From positions 310,001 to 374,000 of the forward strand of contig BTPP01000002.1 of assembly GCA_037102815.1 (NCBI GenBank): a DNA stretch of 64,000 nt, written 5' to 3'. This DNA comes from Neurospora intermedia. Taxonomy: Eukaryota; Ascomycota; Sordariomycetes; Sordariales; Sordariaceae. Below the pieces are notes generated by a model. It ran no database searches. It was not told the DNA's origin and saw nothing but the letters and a program-made list of their open reading frames with translations. Of the stretch, positions 48,345-57,926 are shown piece after piece. Numbering within the stretch: position 1 is the first letter of the stretch; the number at the start of each line of letters is the position of its first letter. Position numbers and translations under genes: made by a program.

Positions 48345-50399
48345 ATGGCTGTCCCTTCGCTCCGCCGGGCCCTGCTTCTGGCAGCTGCCGCCGCCTTGCC
48401 TTTCTCCCAGCTTGTTGCTGGCCAGACTATCCAGACTGAGGATGGTGTTGTCTTGGGTGCGTCTTCCACATCTCTGCCTTCTGGTGACTACCACTAACAC
48501 AAAACAGAGGCCAACGAAAAGACCGTTGCCCCCGCCGGCAAAGTCGTCGCCGACTCAAACACCCCCGAGGCCTTTGTCTTGACCGACGATGTCATCGCCA
48601 ACCTTAGCGACCACAACCTCTCCAACATCACCCTCTTTGCTTTCCCCGAGGAAGATGGCACCACCGAGGTCCAGAAGCGCACTCTTCTTGCCGGCTCCGG
48701 CTGTAAGACCGCACCGGGTGACCTTCTCTGGCCCAACCGTTCCACCTGGAAGGTCTTTGACCTCTTGACCGGCGGCGCCCTCATCGAGACCGTCCCCATT
48801 GGTGCCGTCTGCTACCCCAACTCGGGCGTCTACAACGCTGCCAAATGCCAGACCATCTTGGCTAACTGGACCTCTTCCGACCTGCACACCGCCGATCCCA
48901 CGTCCATCATGTTCCCCATGTTTCAGGGCGAGACTTGTATGCCCCAGAACGGCAACTCGTCTACCTGCACGCTCGGCGGATTCCCCGTTTATGCCGTCAA
49001 GGCCACCAATGTCGCGCAAATCCAGCTCGCTATCAACTTTGCTAGAAACTTGAACTTGAGGTTGGTAGTCAAGAACACGGGCCATGATTTCCTCGGTAAG
49101 AGCACCGGTTACGGTGCCCTGTCAATCTGGACGCACAACCTCAAGAAGCTGGAGTACATCAAATCCGTCAAGACTCCTTCCTACTCCGGTCCCGCCTTTA
49201 CTATCGGCGCCGGTATCGAGGTCGAGGAGCTCTACGAGGCTGCTAATGAACACGATGTCACTGCCATTGGCGGCGATTGCCACACCGTTGGTGTTGCAGG
49301 AGGTTTTACCGCCGGAGGTGGTCACTCTCCCATGACCTCCATCGCCGGGCTTGGGTCGGACCAAGTCCTCTCCATCGACGTCGTCCTGCCCAACGGCCGC
49401 TTCGTTACCGCCGACGAGACCCACCACCCCGACCTCTTCTGGGCCCTCCGCGGTGGCGGCGGTGCCACCTTTGGTGTCGTAACCGGCATGACCGTCAAGG
49501 TGTGGCCTAAGACCAACGTCTCAGGTATGACATTTACCGTCATGTCCGGCAACACCTCGGGTCTGACCAACGACGTCTTCTGGGAGGGCATGTACGCCTA
49601 CTGGCGCCGCTTCCCAGAGTACGCCAAGGCCGGCACGCATGCGTACTCGCTGGTTGTCCCGTCCCCTCTGACTGACGGGTTCACCTTCATGATGAATCCC
49701 TTCTGGGCCCCCGGGATGAAGCTAGCAGACTTGAAGACGCTCGTCCAACCTTTGCTCGATGAGTGGACCAAGATCGGATTCAACGCTGGCTTCGTCGGAT
49801 CCCCCAAGTTCTTCGAGTACGACAACTACTACGATGCTTGGACCGCCAACTATCCTCCCGAGGCGGTGAGTACTACCTCGGTCCGCACCGCCTCGCGCCT
49901 CTTCCCGGCCAAGAACTGGGAAGACGAGGAGACGCTCACGGGCATGATGAAGGCCGTGCGCTCGGTCGTTGAGGACGGGTCGGCTCTTGTTCAGTATAAC
50001 ATGCAGGCTAAAGCGCCCGCTGGGACCCCCGATTCGGCTGCCAACTCGCACTGGCGCGATACGGTATGGTACGGTATTTTTGGTACTTCTTGGAATGCCA
50101 GCCTCAATGCTGCTGGCGTGGAGGCCATCAACAGGAAGATTACCGAGGATTGGATGGGTAGACTTAGGGGGTATGGACCTGGGGGGTACTTGAATGAGGG
50201 AGATGTGATGGAGCCGGAATTCGGGGAGGCGTATTTCGGAAGCAATTATGAGAGGTTGAGGCAGATTAAGAAGGCGGTTGATCCCACGGGACTGTTTTGG
50301 GCGCCGACAGCGGTTGGGTCGGAGGAGTGGGAGGTGCAGGGCCAGAAGAAGTGGTTGACGCTGCAGACGGGGAAGTTGTGTAAGAAGGATGCTTTGTAG
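48345..50399 (+). CDS. Secreted FAD-linked oxidase (PCMH/BBE family), 2 exons, 667 aa
   Basis: Exon 1 (48345-48456) and exon 2 (48508-50399) join through a 51-nt intron (GTGCGT donor, CACTAAC branch) to 667 residues. The N-terminus, MAVPSLRRALLLAAAAALPF and on to QLVAG, is a signal peptide with likely cleavage near residue 26, so the enzyme is extracellular. The FAD-binding domain includes KNTGHDFLGKS with H230 and GGDCHTVGVAGGFTAGGGHS with C295. These are the positions of the His and Cys that hold FAD covalently in bicovalent oxidases such as glucooligosaccharide oxidase and berberine bridge enzyme. A C-terminal BBE segment, NYERLRQIKKAVDPTGLFWA, is present. Several N-x-S/T glycosylation sites occur. 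Possible substrates are oligosaccharides or phenolic/alkaloid compounds; these cannot be told apart from sequence alone. Confidence 0.92.
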
Positions 50400-51763
50400 A
50401 ACTAGATGGTCTGGGGGTCATGATGACTGATGGGAATAAGCTGTCATGTTTGTATGTGAAATAGGTAATTGAACGTATTTCTGATGGCATTTGACATGTG
50501 GCGGCGGGGTGGCCGTTTTCAGTGAGCTGCAGGAAATGTGTTGCAATAACAGGGGACATTACTGTATGTAGTTGGGTGGTGGATTTGGCTCTACACGTGT
50601 GCCATGCGTAAGTTGATAGCGGGGTTCTTGATGCAATTGGTGGAATCGACACTAACAATTTACACTACAAATCAATGCTTTCGTGAAGTACCTTATCCGT
50701 CGGGTCGTTTGATGCGAGTTCTTCCTTCCAACTAACACTGGACTCAATAATAAAGAATCAATCGATGTAAGTAATACAACCGAGCATGCCTAAGATCCCA
50801 AGAGTATTTATTAAGTGATGAGGGACCAAATGTCTGGAACTTGGGTCAACCCCGCGACCTCCACTGTTACTGTTACCGCCCATTGCTTGGCGCAAAACTC
50901 TGATAAAAGGCCGACCAACCGGCCGACCAACCGAGAACCGACCAACTGACCGACCGTGCTCCCCACCCCGTCGTCCCGAGTCCCGACGTCACTTTGGGAC
51001 AAAGACGACGACGACACGCACCAAACATTGTTTGAGTTTTGACTACCTACCTACCTACCTACCTACCTACCTACCTACCTGTAACCTCTTTCAGTCTTTT
51101 TCTTATTTAATTTTCAGCCAATCTCCTACAAATAATATTCCCAAGAAAACTCATATATAGCGAGGGTGGGCTGTATCGATCGACATCTCAATAACATCGG
51201 CACGGCATCATACCACACCACTATCCAAATGCTGTTGTACCACAACATGTGACTCGATTCGACCGTCGCGAATAAGCTCAGCATCAAGCTTATCTTTGTC
51301 CAACCTCGAGGTCACGCAAAGAACATCGCCAAGGAGTTCATTCATATTCCGATTCGTCGTGTAGTGTATGCCGACCAATGATTGATGAAATTGGATTGAT
51401 TCGGATCACGGGTCGATCATTTCATCATTGGACCTTTGGCTGTACGCAGTCCGACGCCGCCCCAACGGCATAGGTCGACGCTTGACGCTTGACGCTTGAC
51501 GGGCAGAGGCACGGTTTGAATTACATCTGCAGGGTCCAGACGACGTCCGACGTCCCTTTTCTGTCAGATATCTCGCATTGGCATCTCCATTACGACGGCA
51601 ATGCCCTTCTTCTGATAACATCACAACATCAACCGGACGCCGAACAACCGCCATTAAGCCGGAGTTACACCATCACCGTCAACCGCCCTTATATACCGGC
51701 CTACCTAGAGACACTTTAGTAACTTCTCCCCACACCGACTTACCGACCACACACACGACCGGG
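50400..51763. other. Spacer between oxidase and FEN2/LIZ1-like permease
   Basis: It holds the oxidase 3' untranslated region, a GACC/CCGACC-rich segment near 50911-50956, and a nine-unit TACC tetranucleotide repeat at 51043-51080. A CTTGACG heptamer is repeated three times at 51480-51500. No supported gene. Confidence 0.45.
51043..51080. repeat. TACC tetranucleotide microsatellite
   Basis: About nine perfect TACC units, the longest example of the CCTA/TAGG motif in the window. A mirrored TAGG run lies at 55462-55483. Confidence 0.9.
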
Positions 51764-53686
51764 ATGGCCAAACCACCTCCAACCGGGCATCCCATCCCCG
51801 TTTCCTCGGGATTCACCACCCGCCTCCGCTCCTACTTCCATTCCAGCACCACCTCTTCCAACCCCCTCGAGCGCCGCCTCCTCCTCAAAATCGACTTCTT
51901 CATCCTCACCTTCTGCTGCCTCTCCTACTTCCTCAACTACCTCGACCGCACCGCCCTCTCCAACGCCTACGTGTCCGGCATGAAAGAATCCCTTTCCTTC
52001 CGTGGCAACCAACTCAACCAAATCAACACGTGCTTCACCATCGGCTACGTCCTCGGGCAAATCCCCTCCAACTTATCGCTGCACTACATCCCCCCTCGCA
52101 TCTTTTTTCCCGGGATGATGGTTCTCTGGGCTGGTCTGACCATGGTCACTGCCGCCGCTCGACATCCAGGCGACATAATGGCTATTCGCTTTTTCCAGGG
52201 GGTTGCCGAGTCGACGACTTTCGTAGGCACGCATTATATCCTTGGTAGCTGGTACACTGAGCAAGAACTGGGGAAGCGGTCCGGGGTGTTTACGGCGAGT
52301 GGATTGGCGGGGACGATGATTGGTGGGTTTGTGCAGAGTGGGATTCATGGGAGTATGGATGGATTGAGGGGGTTGAGTGGGTGGAGGTGGTTGTTCATTA
52401 TTGATGGAATCATTACGTTGCCTGTGGCGATATATGGGTTTTGTCTGTTTCCCGATACGCCCAAGACGACGAGGGCGCCGTATTTGAGTGTGGAGGAACG
52501 GGAGTTGGCGATACGCAGGATGAATAAGAAGCAGGGTGAGCCGGGGGTGGGCAGGTCGTCGGGGGATACGCTTGTTGAGCAGTCGGATTTTACCTCAACG
52601 GTTGTCCCGTCCGCTTCCATGTTCGGACCCGGACCTGAAACATCCGGCTTGAAACCCGACACCCAACTACGTCCCGAACCAAAACCATCACCTTCTATCA
52701 ATCACCATCTAACCACCCACCTCTCCACCACATCCACATCCAACAACCCCCAACCAGCACATGCAAAAACCGAATCATCCCTCACAAAAACCCACCCCTT
52801 CTCCCTCCCCTTCCTCCGCTCTTTGTTTACATCTTACCACTGCCCCTCCTTCATCTTCCTCTGGATCCTCGCAGGCGAAACTGAGTCCTTCTCCTCCAAC
52901 GCCCTCTTATCTCTCTACTTGAAATCCCACCCTGCCAATCCTTCCCCTTCCCCTTCTTCCCCCTCTTCTTCCCCTTCCCCTTCTTCCCCTTCCCCCTCTT
53001 CCCCCTCTTCTTCCTCCTCCCCTGCTAACCCAGTCCCCACAACCCCAAAATACACCATATCCCAACTAAACACCTACCCAACAGGCGTTCCCGCAACCGG
53101 TATCCTCTCCACCCTCTTCTTCGCCTTCCTCACCGACCTCTACCCGAATCATCGCTCCATGGTGGGCTACTTCATCGGCATCATCGGGATCCTCACCCCC
53201 TCTTTCATTCTTGCCGCTCAGGCCGGCAAGTTCGGTCCACCCGCGGGAAACAAAGCAACGGGAGTGGTAATGGGCATGTACTACCTATCTGGATCTGTCT
53301 ACGCGTGCCAAGCGACCTTTTTCGCATGGGCGAATGATGCGATGACGAGAGATGGGAAGGAGGCGGTGTTTAGAGGGGTGGTGTTGGCGGGGATGAATAT
53401 GGGGAATAATGCTGTGAATGCGTGGTGGAGTATAGTGTTTTACGGGGCGTCCATGGCGCCGTGGTTTGAGAGGGGGGTGTGGGCTATGATTGGGACGAGT
53501 GTTGCGCTCGCGATATGGACGGGGTTCCTGTCGTATATGGAGAGGAGGTCGAGGAGGAGGAGGGACATAGAGCGGAAAGAGGTGAGGGAGAGGGAGAGGG
53601 AGAGGGAAGAGGTAGGGAGGATACAGGGAAGTATTGCAGATGGGCTGTCGACGAGGGACGAGAAGGGGAAGGGGGTTGATGTGTAA
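51764..53686 (+). CDS. FEN2/LIZ1-like MFS permease (pantothenate-transporter family), single exon, 640 aa
   Basis: The frame from the ATG at 51764 to 53686 is uninterrupted. The first membrane segments read LLLKIDFFILTFCCLSYFLN, then YLDRTALSNAYVSGMKE, and then FTIGYVLGQIPSNL, the pattern of the pantothenate transporter Liz1/Fen2 branch of anion:cation symporters. Further segments, GVAESTTFVGTHYILGSWY and SGWRWLFIIDGIITLP, agree. The central loop is enlarged (about residues 260-345), and a second insert of about 40 residues is nearly all Ser and Pro, coded by a CCTTCCCCTTCTTCC-type repeat between two transmembrane helices. No donor or acceptor sites would remove it. The C-terminus is highly charged, with Arg/Glu runs. 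An upstream in-frame extension lacks an ATG and is not included. Vitamin or carboxylate transport is inferred from the family. Confidence 0.88.
   Translation: MAKPPPTGHPIPVSSGFTTRLRSYFHSSTTSSNPLERRLLLKIDFFILTFCCLSYFLNYLDRTALSNAYVSGMKESLSFRGNQLNQINTCFTIGYVLGQIPSNLSLHYIPPRIFFPGMMVLWAGLTMVTAAARHPGDIMAIRFFQGVAESTTFVGTHYILGSWYTEQELGKRSGVFTASGLAGTMIGGFVQSGIHGSMDGLRGLSGWRWLFIIDGIITLPVAIYGFCLFPDTPKTTRAPYLSVEERELAIRRMNKKQGEPGVGRSSGDTLVEQSDFTSTVVPSASMFGPGPETSGLKPDTQLRPEPKPSPSINHHLTTHLSTTSTSNNPQPAHAKTESSLTKTHPFSLPFLRSLFTSYHCPSFIFLWILAGETESFSSNALLSLYLKSHPANPSPSPSSPSSSPSPSSPSPSSPSSSSSPANPVPTTPKYTISQLNTYPTGVPATGILSTLFFAFLTDLYPNHRSMVGYFIGIIGILTPSFILAAQAGKFGPPAGNKATGVVMGMYYLSGSVYACQATFFAWANDAMTRDGKEAVFRGVVLAGMNMGNNAVNAWWSIVFYGASMAPWFERGVWAMIGTSVALAIWTGFLSYMERRSRRRRDIERKEVREREREREEVGRIQGSIADGLSTRDEKGKGVDV
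52945..53020 (+). repeat. In-frame Ser/Pro-coding microsatellite
   Basis: Tandem CCTTCCCCTTCTTCC-like units code a Ser-Pro run inside the permease, between a predicted helix ending in LLSLYLKSH and the conserved YTISQLNTYPTG segment. The length probably varies between strains. Confidence 0.75.
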
Positions 53687-54245
53687 TGAAATACTTGAGG
53701 TGGTTGTACATATGGCCATCGGAGGATACTCGAGGTTTCTTACGACATCCGCGGTACATACATCTTTCTTTCCTTTATGATTTACTTAGATACCCATTTA
53801 TACCTAACATTAACGAATCGCAAATGTCACGTCTCAATAGAACTGAAACAAAGCGAAAGTGAAGACAAGATAAGTGAGTGGTGATGTTCATTTGTGTGAG
53901 ATAAACTGATCCCTGTTTCAAACCCCCGCCTGCCGGATGACAAGTCATAACCGATCATCCATAGCAAGACATCTCTCGATCAACCGTTCGTGAACCGTGT
54001 GAGCGTCTTTTCTCTCCCGCCATTACCTCGTGTCTCCAACTCTCCATTCCCAAGTCGATCGCATGTTCACCCACGTCGCCTATGTCCTAGCAAAACCTCC
54101 CATCCCTCCCTCTTCCTAATCACCCAACTGTGCTCAACGGCGCCATGCTGAAATTCGGAATACGACAACACGAAGCAAGGAAGTATGCTAAGCAAGACAT
54201 GCCAAACTACCTCTAGAGGTAGACATGCCTGCCGCACCAGAGCGT
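53687..54245. other. Convergent 3' regions of permease and metallothionein-like gene
   Basis: The permease (+) and the metallothionein-like gene (-) end towards each other here. No further gene is supported. Confidence 0.4.
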
Positions 54246-54627
54246 CTAGTGCTGCCCCGTAAAATCCAGTAATTAGTCTGTGTTCATCAACGAACCAACG
54301 GCCCCAAAACACGCAGCAGCTCTACACGATGCGTAAAACAATCTACGTAGAGGTAGGAAGGGTCCGGAAGGCGACAGAAAACCTAGTGACGAAGAAAAGC
54401 CGAAGCAAGGAAGTAAATGGTAAACTTACAGAGCATGAACTGCATCCGCAGCCGGAGCAGTTACCGGAGCAGCCGCTGCAGGAGGTGCACGAGCTGTTGA
54501 GAGGCGAGAAGTGTCAGCTGGTTGTTGCGACAAACGCGAAAAGGCAAGGCGAGAAGCCGAGGCAATGGTTCAAGATGGGAAGGAGAAAAAGGAAGGAGGA
54601 GTACCATAGTACTTACCAGGGAGACAT
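54246..54627 (-). CDS. Metallothionein-like protein, 3 exons, 26 aa
   Basis: Exons on the - strand are 54627-54617, 54493-54430 and 54251-54246. Intron 1 (123 nt) has donor GTAAGT, branch CTGAC and acceptor CAACAG. Intron 2 (178 nt) has donor GTAAGT, branch ACTAAT and acceptor GGCAG, leaving a last exon that codes His and the stop. The protein starts MSPCSCTSC and has eight Cys (residues 4, 6, 9, 12, 16, 19, 21, 24), with Ser and Gly making up most of the rest. It has two CxC pairs and several CxxC spacings and no aromatic residues. This is the pattern of small fungal metallothioneins, which bind Cu(I) or Zn(II) in the cytosol. N. crassa copper metallothionein is similar in size but, from memory, has seven Cys in another order. 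The last exon could differ, since other acceptors lie nearby; exon 2 is secure. Confidence 0.8.
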
Positions 54628-54745
54628 CTTAAGGGTCGTTTCTTGGTAGATCCGGGGTTGTTGATCTTGAATCTGCGGTAGAAATCTCACTCCAAGACGG
54701 AAAAGCTTGCTTGAATGTAGGTCGTTACAGAAAAGAAGAAGGGAA

Positions 54746-54755
54746 AGATTATAAA
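54746..54755 (-). promoter_or_regulatory. Possible TATA element of the metallothionein-like gene
   Basis: On the - strand CTTTATAATC lies about 120 bp upstream of the start codon at 54627. Strongly induced metallothionein genes usually have TATA promoters, so the position fits. Confidence 0.3.
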
Positions 54756-55747
54756 GAGCAGGGGGGAGGGTGGTTCTTATAACCTTTTCCTGGAGCAGCA
54801 GAGCAGGCCGGAAAATTCTGGCAACTTGTTTATTTGACCTTTGCCCAGTCTGCAATCTGCTACCTTGGAAGGAGCACCGAGCAAGTTGCGATGATTGATC
54901 GGTGCTGGAGATTAAGGCGGTCGGGGGCGTGGCTTCCTCGTTTGGTTTCCACTTGACTGTTGACTGTTGGGATGGGGTGAAATGACGGAGAGGAGGGGCG
55001 AGGGTTCCGCGGGCTTTGCGCTGTCAACCAACGGGTAGATTTGGTCTTTTGTCACCGAGAGGCGAGAAAGGATGAAGAAAGTGGTGAACAAACGGACAAG
55101 CAAAAAGCTTCAATAGACTTCCTTAAATGCCAAATCCACGGCGCGGAAATGAATCATCCACTCTAGTTCAGCGCCTGATCAGATGAATGTCCGCAACTTC
55201 TATGCTATTGTCGACTTCCTAGATTACTTTTGGGAGTCTTGTTTGGTGGGTTCAAACCTCAAGTGATGCACGGTCAGTCAGCCGAGGTCGATAAAGATAT
55301 AGCAGCTTCCTTCTACCGTCTGCGTCAACTCCGTCTCGCAATGTAACTGCTGGAGACTGGAGAGTGCCCTGGCGACTAAAGAATAAAGGGAGGGCGTTCA
55401 ACGGATAACGGCGACAAACGACGACTCACTGAAACAGGAAATCCAGAGGACGAAAGACAGGTAGGTAGGTAGGTAGGTAGGTAGCATTCTACCGCATCTG
55501 TAAGGATCGAAACCCCGTCAGCGATCCAGGTTACAAACAACATGTCACCATCTTCATTCGTTGGTATTCTTGTCAACTAGCTCCATTCAAAATCAGACGT
55601 CGTGGATACTCGTAGCCGATGTTATAGATATCTAATGAGTTCACTCGTTGAATAATTGACGAGAGGGCTCCTCCAAACGTTGTGTGTGCTTTGTTCACTA
55701 CCTAAAAAACAATACGTGACCTTTTTTCCCTCTCCTAAATTTTCTTT

Positions 55748-55749
<2 letters not shown>

Positions 55750-55779
<30 letters not shown>
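55750..55779. repeat. Poly-T homopolymer, 30 nt
   Basis: An uninterrupted T run about 140 bp upstream of tRNA-Arg. Long dA:dT tracts exclude nucleosomes; it could also be the tail of a reverse-transcribed insertion on the - strand. Confidence 0.85.
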
Positions 55780-55917
55780 CATGGTTGGATATCCTACCGA
55801 GCAGCTCCGAGCCTACATCGCAGTAACGGCAGTTTTCAATAAGAACGTTCTCTTCACCTCCACATGCCCTCACCTCCATAGGTGCATGATTCAAGCTCAA
55901 TGTCATTAACCAATCAA

Positions 55918-55989
55918 GGTCCGCTGGCTCAATGGCAGAGCGTCTGACTACGAATCAGGAGGTTCCAGGTTCGACCCCTGGGTGGATCG
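55918..55989 (+). tRNA. tRNA-Arg (anticodon ACG), no intron
   Basis: A full cloverleaf can be drawn. The 7-bp acceptor stem pairs GGTCCGC with GTGGATC (two G-U pairs). The D stem pairs GCTC with GAGC. The anticodon stem pairs TCTGA with TCAGG around loop CTACGAA, with anticodon ACG at 55950-55952. The T stem pairs CCAGG with CCTGG around TTCGACC. The A box (TGGCTCAATGG) and B box (GGTTCGACCCC) are intact. The discriminator base is G. The tRNA reads CGU and, with inosine at the wobble position, CGC and CGA codons. Confidence 0.95.
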
Positions 55990-55990
55990 A

Positions 55991-55997
55991 TTTTTTT
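55991..55997 (+). terminator. RNA polymerase III terminator of tRNA-Arg
   Basis: Seven T residues begin two bases after the tRNA 3' end, the standard Pol III stop signal. Confidence 0.9.
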
Positions 55998-56669
55998 CTT
56001 GGAGATTTTTCTCTTTTTGGCACACGGTCCCCAGGATCCTTGGCATCATCGGTCATGGATGTCGAACGGCTGGCCTGTTTTCCTTTTTCTTTCTCAGCAC
56101 ATGCACTTGAGAGGATGGTTTGATGTGCTCGGGCCTACTGTCAACCACAGGTCTTGATCGTTGCCTTACCTAAACATCATGAAGCACTGCAATCCCTTGC
56201 ACGCGAGACCTTGATTTCCGTACCATCCCTCCTTCAAATGCCCAGTTATAATAGCCAGGCATCAAATTCACGAGGCGCAGTGGCACGAGAAAGTTGGGTA
56301 GTACTTATTACAATTAAGCTACCCTTGTCTATCAACCTTCACAGGACGGCCTGGTTGTCGCCCGAAGGGATTACCACTATGACTATGTACTGTGTTCCAT
56401 TTTCCGTCCCTGTTCCTTCATTCATAAGGTGACCCATTCCTTCCCATTTTCCTTCCATCATGCATTGATCCATAACGCCGAACTTGCCAGCAAAATAAAG
56501 AAAGCAAAAAAAAACCAAATGCAAATGCCGAGGGGGTATCCATCCATGCAACCAAGCCAACCACAGATCCCTTGAACAAGAAATAACTCGCTTGCTCGAA
56601 AACAATCATCAGTCATGACAACATCTTCTCCCGATTGCGGTGAGCCCCTTGGTGTAGTGGCCTAGTGGC
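55998..56669. other. Spacer between tRNA-Arg and the ZIP transporter 3' end
   Basis: It should include the ZIP transporter 3' untranslated region on the - strand. No gene supported. Confidence 0.4.
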
Positions 56670-57926
56670 TCAAGCCCACTTGCCAAGCAACGCCATGAGG
56701 ATGCAGCCAGCGAATAGACAAGCCAGCATGAAGAGAATGCGGGTCTTATCGCGAGTGCGCTCGGGGTTGAAGAGGAAATCCCTGGCGAGGAGCTCCACGA
56801 GACCGGTGTACAGGAGGATACCAGCCGAGATGGAATCCAACACACCCGAGATGATCGACGCAGTGAAGCCGGCGCTCTCATACGTGGTCGCCACCCCAAG
56901 ACCAATAGCGAGGGCGATCGGAGTGGTCAAGCCATAGGCGACGCACAGAGCCCAGGGCATCCAGCTGAGGCGCTTTGGAAACGGGATCGAGGACAGACGG
57001 GCGCCGATACCCAGACCCTCAAAGGCCTGGTGGAAGACAACGACGGGGTAGAGGGTGGAAAACTCCTCGCCGACGACGCCGAGGTTGAGGCCGATGATGA
57101 CCGAGTGGAAAAGGACGCCGAACTCGAGAATGAGGAAAGCTGCGATCTGCTCGCGGAAGATGCGCTCGGAAGCAGGGGACTCGCCGGTGAGGAAGGCGTG
57201 CGACTCGATGTCGATGGTGTCCTTAGTAGTGTCGTGGCCATGAGAGTCGGTGGTGGGCAAAGCAGCAGTCGGGATAGCAATGGGGGTCGGGGCATCCTGG
57301 TCGCCGGAGTGGAGGAACTGGTGACCGTGATGAGCGTCGTGGCCGGTAGTGGACGGCTTGTGAGGGGTGTTATGGCAGTCGTCGTGAGAATCGGAGCTGT
57401 GGCCCTCGTCGGTGGAGTTTGCGCCGTCGGTGGAGTGACCAGGGCAGGTGGTGATGACCTTTTCGACGCTCACGTCGGCCTGGTCGCACTCGTAGTTCTG
57501 CTCGACATACCATTCGACGCCAAAGTCCAGCAAGAAGATGAGCATGACGGCAGTCATGGCGATGGCAGGAGGCCAGGAGTAAGAGTCCCAACCCTTGCTC
57601 ATACCAACACAAGAGGCGGGGCCGATCTCCTCGTAGGCGGGATCAAGGAGGTGGATGAAAGCGGTAGCAATGATGACACCGGCGCCGAAGTAACGGGCGA
57701 AGAGGTAAACATAGCGCGGGATACGCAGACGGGGAATGCGCGTGGCCAAGACCGGGAAAAGGGTGGTGAGTGACGAGGTGGCCATGATGACGAACAAGGC
57801 CGAGATACGGAGACCGATACGGCCATTGTAGTCGTTTGGAGACGAGTTGAGGTAGCAGACTACGGCCTTGGGGTCCACAGTGTCCAGGTCAACACTGTGA
57901 GGGTTGAAAGGCTCAGCTGAAGACAT
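56670..57926 (-). CDS. ZIP-family zinc/iron transporter, single exon, 418 aa
   Basis: The protein starts MSSAEPFNPHSVDLD at 57926 and ends GKWA at 56672. It should move Zn(II) or Fe(II) into the cytosol across the plasma membrane. About eight hydrophobic helices are arranged as in ZIP proteins, with three before and five after a variable loop (about residues 160-245) that is rich in His and Asp (GHDAHHGH and nearby). The metal-binding signature helices are clear: HSVIIGLNLGV with H274, and HQAFEGLGIGARL with H299 and E303. The segment GAGVIIATAFIHLLDP in helix 2 is also typical. A longer in-frame N-terminus reaching 58238 codes a Leu run from a CT-rich leader and is not included. Known fungal relatives (Zrt1, ZrfA/B) are induced by zinc starvation. 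A metallothionein-like gene lies 2 kb away on the same strand. Zinc is the likeliest substrate. Confidence 0.94.
   Translation of the reverse strand: MSSAEPFNPHSVDLDTVDPKAVVCYLNSSPNDYNGRIGLRISALFVIMATSSLTTLFPVLATRIPRLRIPRYVYLFARYFGAGVIIATAFIHLLDPAYEEIGPASCVGMSKGWDSYSWPPAIAMTAVMLIFLLDFGVEWYVEQNYECDQADVSVEKVITTCPGHSTDGANSTDEGHSSDSHDDCHNTPHKPSTTGHDAHHGHQFLHSGDQDAPTPIAIPTAALPTTDSHGHDTTKDTIDIESHAFLTGESPASERIFREQIAAFLILEFGVLFHSVIIGLNLGVVGEEFSTLYPVVVFHQAFEGLGIGARLSSIPFPKRLSWMPWALCVAYGLTTPIALAIGLGVATTYESAGFTASIISGVLDSISAGILLYTGLVELLARDFLFNPERTRDKTRILFMLACLFAGCILMALLGKWA

Larger units (their letters stand above)
54628..55917. other. Metallothionein-like gene promoter side and spacer to tRNA-Arg
   Basis: It contains the 5' region of the metallothionein-like gene, a TAGG microsatellite at 55462-55483, and a 30-nt T run at 55750-55779. 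No protein gene supported. Confidence 0.4.

Noticed and set aside
51578-51763. An in-frame extension upstream of the FEN2/LIZ1-like permease
   Set aside because: It begins at TTG rather than ATG, and its His/Thr/Pro content fits leader sequence.
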